A DNA stretch of 64,000 nt. It comes from Sulfurospirillum sp. 1612. GTDB taxonomy: Bacteria; Campylobacterota; Campylobacteria; Campylobacterales; Sulfurospirillaceae. This document shows positions 55,487-64,000 of the stretch, piece after piece. The position numbers were made by a program, and so were the translations under genes. The DNA lies in assembly GCF_036556685.1 (NCBI RefSeq), contig NZ_CP140614.1, positions 992,001 through 1,056,000 on the forward strand, read 5' to 3'. Within the stretch, counting starts at the first letter, position 1; each line of letters opens with the position of its first letter. The notes beneath the pieces are model-generated. The model was not told the origin of the DNA. It saw only the letters and a list, made by a program, of their open reading frames with translations, and made no database searches.

Positions 55487-58897
<3,411 letters not shown>

Positions 58898-59697
58898 TTC
58901 TATTGCCATTGGAACGTTTGATGGATTGCATTTGGGACATCAGCAATTAATCAAAAAGCTTTCCCCAAATGGCGCTTTATTTGTCATCGATAGGGCAAAA
59001 GCAAACTTGACTCCGGGTCGAAAACGAAGTGATTATACGACATTCCCATGCTTTTATTATAAAATCGATCAAATCAAATCTTTTGATTGTACGACATTTG
59101 TCTCTTTTTTAAAAGCGGAATTTCCCAATCTGAAAAACATTATTATTGGTTATGATTTCAAATTTGGTGCACAACGGTCTTGTGATATTATGGACCTCAA
59201 AAACCTTTTCAAAGGAACAATTACCATCGTGGATGAATTTTTCTTAGATGGTATTTCGGTTCACTCTTCCAAAGTGAGAGAACTGATTCAAAAGGGAGAA
59301 ATAAGACAAGCCAATCATCTCATCGGTAGGCGTTATTGCATTAGTGGTCAGCATATTCGAGGACAAGGATTGGGGAAAAAAGAGTTTGTTCCCACGATTA
59401 ATTTAGAAATTGGAAGGTACATCCTCCCTAAACATGGCGTTTATTCAACAGTGAGTAAGATTGGAACCTCATTATTTCCTTCTGTCACTTTTATTGGCAT
59501 TAGAGAGAGTTCTGATGGCAAATTTTCTTGTGAAACACACATCCTTGATTCAGAGATTGAAGCACCGGAATCTTTGGAAGTATGTTTTGTAGATTTCATT
59601 AGAGAAAATAAGAAATTTGACTCTTTTGAGGCATTAAAAATACAAATATTGAAAGATATTGATACGGCTAAAAAGATTATTACAAAAAGTGGTCTTC

Positions 59698-60405
59698 ATG
59701 GATAAAGTATTTACAAAACCCATTGAAAAACAGTTTGAATTTGATGAAAATGTTGCGACGGTTTTCGATGATATGCTTGAACGCTCCATCCCTTTTTATC
59801 AAGAGGTTATTGCACTCATTTGTAGCGTTATTAACGCACGCGTTAAAGACAATGCTCGAATTTTGGATTTGGGTTGTTCAACCGCACGTACCTTGCTTTC
59901 ACTCTATCAAAAAAGTGAGAAAAAACTGGATTTGATTGGATATGATAATTCAGAAGCTATGCTACATCAAGCTCATAATAAAATCAAGGCCTATGGTGCT
60001 GATATTAAGTTGGAATTAGGGGATATCTTAGAGGCATCTTTACCAAAAAGTGATGTGATTATTGCCAATTATATGTTGCAATTTATTCGCCCTATCCACC
60101 GTGTGAGTTTTTTGAAAAAAATTTATAATGCATTACAACCAGGTGGCTTGTTTATCTTTAGTGAAAAAATTGTCTATAACGATAACAAACTCAATAAAGA
60201 GATTATCGATATTTATTATGATTTCAAAAAGACACAAGGCTACAGCGAGTTTGAAATCTCACAAAAAAGAGAAGCTCTGGAGAATATATTGATTCCTTAC
60301 ACCGAAGATGAAAATAAAATGATGGTGAGAGATATTGGTTTTAAGAGAGTTGAGACGATTTTCAAATGGGGAAATTTTGTGACTTTTATCGCAACCAAAG
60401 CCTAA
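59698..60405 (+). CDS. cmoA: CmoA-type SAM methyltransferase
   Basis: A 235-residue methyltransferase with FDEN VATVFDDMLERSIPFYQ, ILDLGCSTARTLLSLYQ, NYMLQFIRPIHR and FIFSEKIVYND typical of carboxy-S-adenosyl-L-methionine synthase, which makes Cx-SAM for tRNA wobble uridine modification with CmoB. I chose ATG 59698 (MDKVFTKPIE); an in-frame start at 59659 lies inside ribF. It converges with the potassium channel gene, overlapping by 4 bp. Confidence 0.87.
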   Translation: MDKVFTKPIEKQFEFDENVATVFDDMLERSIPFYQEVIALICSVINARVKDNARILDLGCSTARTLLSLYQKSEKKLDLIGYDNSEAMLHQAHNKIKAYGADIKLELGDILEASLPKSDVIIANYMLQFIRPIHRVSFLKKIYNALQPGGLFIFSEKIVYNDNKLNKEIIDIYYDFKKTQGYSEFEISQKREALENILIPYTEDENKMMVRDIGFKRVETIFKWGNFVTFIATKA

Positions 60406-62066
60406 AATTCTTCAAAATTGTTGCTGATATATTCGAGTTCATGAATATTTTGTGCAATGTATTCAACATCTTGACTTGCTTCATAGGACGCAGCAAAGAG
60501 GAGTTTATCTCCCTCTTTTAAAAGCATTTGCGTATGAGGAAGCAAATGAAATTTATTTCCCCTTTGTAGGAGCAGTGTTATCACGCTATTTTTAAGCACT
60601 CTATCATCGCGTCTTCTTAAGAGATAATCGAGCAAAATTGGATGCCCCACATGAAGGGCGTTGACGATTGCATGGGCTTGATTTGCATCGATGATGAGTT
60701 CAAAAATCTTTGGATTTGCACCGATTAAATCCATAATCTGTCTGATTAAATTTGCCCCAAAAGCTTCATTTTGCTTTTTCAAAAGGATTAAAAATTTGTC
60801 AGACATCGGATTGATTAATGCATTGACGGTTTTATGTATCAGAATTTTGGAGAGCATATAGACATAATCAATCTTTGAATATTGAAAGATTGAGTAATTT
60901 TCAAGTTCATTTTCTCTCGCAATGGTGATGATATTAGGGTTTAATTTCTTAGCCGTTGATAACAGTGAGAGATTGGTCGTATCATCGTTGGTGCCCGCAA
61001 TGATGACGACAGCCTCTTCAATGCCTTGGTCTTTGAGCATGTCTCTATCATCTGCATCGCCAATGACGACGCCTCTTTTGTTGGGGTTTTTAAGTTGGTT
61101 GATATCAATCTCTATAAAAGTGGCTTCTATTTTATTTTCTTCTAAAACATGGTAGAGTTTTTTCCCCATTCTACCGTATCCGCAGATGATGTATTTGCCT
61201 CTTGGTAATTTTATTGGATCTTTTTCTAAGGTATCGATATTGTAAACCCATTTTTCAATTTGATAAATAGAGGGCGAATTGAGGCTTAAATGGAGATGAT
61301 TTGAGATAATACTAAAGGGATTTTCAATAATCTCAACACCCACATCCGAAAGGTTTTCCGTGAGATTTTCTGTGGTTGACTTGATGGCAAGAGGCACATT
61401 GGGGTTGGTGAGTTTACAGGTGATTGCAATTCTGAGATTTAAGTTGTCATCTTCAAATAAAGAGACAAGCCCTTTACAATAGCGTGATTTGATACCTGAT
61501 ATTTCCAGTGCGACAGGATCATAAATATCAGCTTGAATCACGGGGACAATGGGCGTGTATGCTTCCAAGAGGAGCTCATTGACCCGCTCTTCATTTCGTT
61601 CGATTACGACGACACGAAATCCCTTTTTTAAAGATTTTTCTATGATTTTACGTGTGGTGCTATTAAAGCCTAAAATAATAAAGAAATCTTCTTTGAGGTT
61701 TTTGATCTGTTTTTTGAAACGTGCTCGTGCGAGTTCTTTGATGAGGATTTTATCTTGTACGAGTGAGATAATGCTACCAATACTATAAAACCATCCAATG
61801 ACGGTGATATAAATGAGCATCGAGACCCAAATTCTCTGAGGATATGTAAAAACATAAGGGGTCTCACCAAAACCTATGGTAGTAGCCGTATAAGTGACAA
61901 AGTAAAAGGCATCGAAGATGCTCATATGATATATTTTGCCATCACTCGTGACCCCATCAATCGAGACCAGTCCAATGATTGCCACAGTATAAGCAATGAT
62001 GAGCACGATAAATGGCACGCGCATCTTCTGCAAGATTAAAAACAAAGAACTATTCTTCATTTCCAT
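60402..62066 (-). CDS. two-pore-helix potassium channel with double RCK (KCh-type)
   Basis: A 554-residue protein. Two transmembrane helices (residues about 15-35 and 80-105) flank the filter region YTATTIGFGETPYV, where TIGFGE replaces the canonical TVGYGD. The C-terminal part has two RCK units: one starting FIILGFNSTTRKIIEK and the other YIICGYGRMGKKLYHV with GDADDRD. It is a ligand-gated or otherwise RCK-controlled potassium channel, not the Ktr pair of 3186-5176. The gene overlaps the convergent cmoA; a DUF6394-like membrane protein follows in the same direction. Confidence 0.86.
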   Translation of the reverse strand: MEMKNSSLFLILQKMRVPFIVLIIAYTVAIIGLVSIDGVTSDGKIYHMSIFDAFYFVTYTATTIGFGETPYVFTYPQRIWVSMLIYITVIGWFYSIGSIISLVQDKILIKELARARFKKQIKNLKEDFFIILGFNSTTRKIIEKSLKKGFRVVVIERNEERVNELLLEAYTPIVPVIQADIYDPVALEISGIKSRYCKGLVSLFEDDNLNLRIAITCKLTNPNVPLAIKSTTENLTENLSDVGVEIIENPFSIISNHLHLSLNSPSIYQIEKWVYNIDTLEKDPIKLPRGKYIICGYGRMGKKLYHVLEENKIEATFIEIDINQLKNPNKRGVVIGDADDRDMLKDQGIEEAVVIIAGTNDDTTNLSLLSTAKKLNPNIITIARENELENYSIFQYSKIDYVYMLSKILIHKTVNALINPMSDKFLILLKKQNEAFGANLIRQIMDLIGANPKIFELIIDANQAHAIVNALHVGHPILLDYLLRRRDDRVLKNSVITLLLQRGNKFHLLPHTQMLLKEGDKLLFAASYEASQDVEYIAQNIHELEYISNNFEEF

Positions 62067-62073
62067 TGTGATA

Positions 62074-62451
62074 TTACCTTTTGGACTTTACAGTATCACC
62101 TACGTACAAAATAACAGACGTGATATTAGCAAGCAATGCGCCTCCTGATAAAGAGACAATGAGAACAGAAACATGAGATCCCATGACTTGATTATAAGTC
62201 GCAATAGTCCATATCGTCGCCGCTGTGATAAGTTGTATATCTGCGACTAATGAAGTCGCCAATAAGACAGAGCCCATCTGTGTTCGATCTCCTAACTTGA
62301 GGATGGTGGCAATCAGATTGATAACAATGGCGGCGAGAAGTTCATACTTATCATGATGGGCAATGGAATCAATATCCCCATAAAAAAAACCAAAATTTAA
62401 TGTCATGGCCAGGATTATAAAAAATCCCGCTCTTACTTTTTCTAAATTCAT
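62074..62451 (-). CDS. DUF6394-like membrane protein
   Basis: A 125-residue protein with about four hydrophobic segments: FFIILAMTLNFGFFYGDIDS, VINLIATILKLGDRTQ, VADIQLITAATIW and a final VSLSGGALLANITSVILYV. This looks like DUF6394, found beside K+ channel/transport genes. It precedes the potassium channel by 7 bp and may act with it. Function unknown. Confidence 0.7.
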   Translation of the reverse strand: MNLEKVRAGFFIILAMTLNFGFFYGDIDSIAHHDKYELLAAIVINLIATILKLGDRTQMGSVLLATSLVADIQLITAATIWTIATYNQVMGSHVSVLIVSLSGGALLANITSVILYVGDTVKSKR

Positions 62452-62472
62452 CTTTAATCCTTGTTATAGGGT

Positions 62473-62721
62473 TTATTCAAACAGCTTCGGATGATTTTTC
62501 TTGACATATTCGATGATTTTGATAATCTCATCTCTGCCCATTTCACTATCTTCATCATCTTTGAAAACAATGTCTATCGCGTTGACATAAGCATCGACGG
62601 CCTCTTCAAGTTTCTCTTTTTTAACCCCTGCAAAATAAAGCGCAACATTTAACATATCGGTCAATTGTATTGCCAACTCTTCAATCTCAGACTCTATATT
62701 TTGAATTTCGTTATCTTGCAT
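62473..62721 (-). CDS. small acidic helical protein, family not recognised
   Basis: An 82-residue protein rich in Glu, Asp and Ile with predicted helices: IESEIEELAIQLTDMLNVAL, EEAVDAYVNAIDIVFKDD, and a final KKNHPKLFE. It has no membrane segment, signal or cysteine motif. Start overlaps the end of the DHH phosphoesterase gene by 11 bp. The XseB signature is absent. I do not recognise it. Confidence 0.75.
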   Translation of the reverse strand: MQDNEIQNIESEIEELAIQLTDMLNVALYFAGVKKEKLEEAVDAYVNAIDIVFKDDEDSEMGRDEIIKIIEYVKKNHPKLFE

Positions 62722-63754
62722 TTTTCCCTCCTAGTTTTTTTGTTATCAAATTCATGATTTGGCTTCTGATTCCTTCATAGACAAAACCGTCTTTGAATCC
62801 GCCCAATAAACCGCCGCTAGCATTTGCATGCCCCCCACCGTTGGCTATTTTTGCTGCCATCTTACTGACATCGATTTTGCCATCAGCTCTCAAACTGATG
62901 GTTTTTTTAGATGTCACATCCATGAAAAAATCAAAATTTGGATTGGCTTTTAGAAATGCATTGCCAATAACAGAGACGTTTCCGATGTTATAGGTCAAGA
63001 TTCCTAGATGCCCATCGTATTCAATTTTCATGAACTCTTTATTCTTGTTCAACATTTTAACATTATATTCGGAAATTAGATTACTTAATGTGTCGTTTTT
63101 ATCTTGCATGAGGATTTCTTTTTTGATTTTATGTATATTTTCATCCAAAACAATGTGCGGGTCTTCATAATCAAAGTAGGGCTGTATCTTGGTAAGCAGT
63201 TCAAATATGTATTGGCTGTTTTCTTTGGGGAACATAATACGGTTGATTTCTTTTGCTCCACTGACCAATCCCAAGCAGACTTTTCCTAGCTCAAATTCTG
63301 CTTTATCTTCGAGCCATATATCCACAGCATTGACGACATTGACAAATTTGTTGAGCTTCTCATCACGGCCATATAACTTAGAAAAGAAATCATAAGTGAT
63401 TTTAGTCGCACATCTTGTATCATCAAGATAATACCAATCAAACTCTTGCGCGCAATCTTGACCTGATTTATGATGGTCAAGTAATAAGATCATGATGTTT
63501 TCTTGCGTATTCATAATCTTGGAGTCAAACTCTTTGGCTTGCTCAGGCGTGAGATTTAAATCTGTGATTAAGATGATATTTTTTTCAAAACCATCATTTT
63601 GAATATCGGCAAAGATTTGATTGAATCTTTCGTTGATTTCTCTACCATAATTTGAGTTATAAAAGGTGACGGAGTCAAAATATCTTCGTGTGACCATTTG
63701 ACACCCATAACCGTCCAAGTCTGTATGTGAGAGGTGATATAGCTTATAATCCAT
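62711..63754 (-). CDS. DHH-family phosphoesterase
   Basis: A 347-residue phosphoesterase: SHTDLDGYGCQ, a DLNL motif, LLLDHHKSG (DHH) and the C-terminal DHHA1 GGGHANASGG. Such enzymes hydrolyse nanoRNA, pAp or cyclic dinucleotides in NrnA/GdpP-like proteins; it has no membrane or GGDEF part, so NrnA-like function is more likely. It follows flhA by 8 bp in the same direction. Confidence 0.85.
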   Translation of the reverse strand: MDYKLYHLSHTDLDGYGCQMVTRRYFDSVTFYNSNYGREINERFNQIFADIQNDGFEKNIILITDLNLTPEQAKEFDSKIMNTQENIMILLLDHHKSGQDCAQEFDWYYLDDTRCATKITYDFFSKLYGRDEKLNKFVNVVNAVDIWLEDKAEFELGKVCLGLVSGAKEINRIMFPKENSQYIFELLTKIQPYFDYEDPHIVLDENIHKIKKEILMQDKNDTLSNLISEYNVKMLNKNKEFMKIEYDGHLGILTYNIGNVSVIGNAFLKANPNFDFFMDVTSKKTISLRADGKIDVSKMAAKIANGGGHANASGGLLGGFKDGFVYEGIRSQIMNLITKKLGGKNAR

Positions 63755-63762
63755 GTATTTCC

Positions 63763-64000
63763 TTATAAATTTTCAATTTCAATGGCTCCTAATACTTCAA
63801 ATTTCGCATTTGAGTCGATTTCTGCGTGGCTTAAGACAACCACATCGAGGTTGAATTTTTCAAAGATATCATTGAGCGATTTGCGTAGTAATGGATCGAC
63901 GACAATCACAACAGGAGCGATGCCTTTTTGCAAGACCTTTCCTGCCTCTTCACTGATAACTTGAACCAATTGGTTGATTTGTCCGATATTCAAGATAAGA
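63763..64000 (-). CDS. flhA: FlhA, flagellar export gate protein (3' end only)
   Basis: Seventy-eight codons plus the stop, open through the right edge. The cytoplasmic C-terminal motif PVVIVVDPLLRKSLNDIF and VVVLSHAEID, FEVLGAIEI is the FlhA end that docks chaperone-substrate complexes. The N-terminal membrane part is outside the window. Confidence 0.9.
   Translation of the reverse strand, partial: LILNIGQINQLVQVISEEAGKVLQKGIAPVVIVVDPLLRKSLNDIFEKFNLDVVVLSHAEIDSNAKFEVLGAIEIENL

Noticed and set aside
62473-62721. Exonuclease VII small subunit XseB
   Set aside because: Size is right but the conserved XseB pattern around the LE.iV..LE segment is missing and xseA is not adjacent.

Overview
The window reads as a chromosomal segment of a Campylobacterota (epsilonproteobacterial) organism, probably a free-living relative of Sulfurimonas/Sulfurospirillum rather than a host-adapted Campylobacter or Helicobacter. 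The main evidence is the presence of lineage markers: HobA, the futalosine enzyme MqnC, histidine kinases with an AHQWRQPLN H-box, FolP with a long N-terminal extension, and delta' lacking a P-loop. DNA is A+T-rich and genes are tightly packed, often with 1-14 bp overlaps. Several gene orders match what I recall of Campylobacter jejuni (fliW-bamD-lon-rpsR-ssb-rpsF; holA-rnr-ilvC-deacetylase-dprA-ruvX; queA-tatC-tatB-hemW-nudH-lysC-hobA-holB-folP-ligA-tlyA-ribF); this is memory, not a comparison I ran. No tRNA, rRNA, CRISPR array, transposase or phage gene was seen, and no gene-free stretch exceeds about 300 bp.

Layout. 1-2166: lactate-utilisation genes lutA-lutB-lutC on the minus strand. 2311-3034: a LysE-type exporter followed by a possible 30-residue membrane peptide. 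3186-5176: KtrB/KtrA potassium uptake. 5273-9445: mqnC, an inactive-looking M16 peptidase homologue, recG. 9467-11271: a PAS protein and a soluble chemoreceptor, resembling a split redox/energy-taxis sensor. 11295-11810: long-form hpf. 11877-12107: a 31-bp tandem repeat array bordered by a perfect 22-bp palindrome. 12123-26273: a four-gene minus-strand operon that encodes a 4,035-residue exported protein and three prepilin-like proteins. 26425-35178: fliW, bamD, lon, ribosomal/SSB genes, holA, rnr and an HDOD protein. 35380-38860: a GGDEF response regulator and a periplasm-sensing histidine kinase. 38911-42935: ilvC, deacetylase, dprA, ruvX, an Spx/ArsC-like protein and a miniature flagellar rod-like protein. 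42940-51396: queA, tatC, tatB, a GGDEF-EAL protein, an FAD fumarate reductase/aspartate oxidase-type protein, hemH and hemW. 51487-60405: rppH, lysC, hobA, holB, folP, a TauE-type permease, ligA, tlyA, ribF, cmoA. 60402-64000: a two-RCK potassium channel, a DUF6394-type membrane protein, a small unknown, a DHH phosphoesterase and the 3' end of flhA.

The most striking element is the operon at 12123-26273. Its small proteins have class III prepilin N-termini and resemble MshD, MshO and MshP of the MSHA pilus system. The giant protein ends in a region resembling MshQ (a LamG domain and a DUF6701-like tail), but carries about twenty DUF11-type Ig-like repeats, seventeen of them in one N-terminal run. 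I read this as a pilus-tip or pseudopilus-exported adhesin module whose motor, platform and major pilin are encoded elsewhere. Two c-di-GMP enzymes, a chemoreceptor pair, fliW and flhA nearby fit a surface-attachment/motility lifestyle, but no regulatory link is proven by the sequence.
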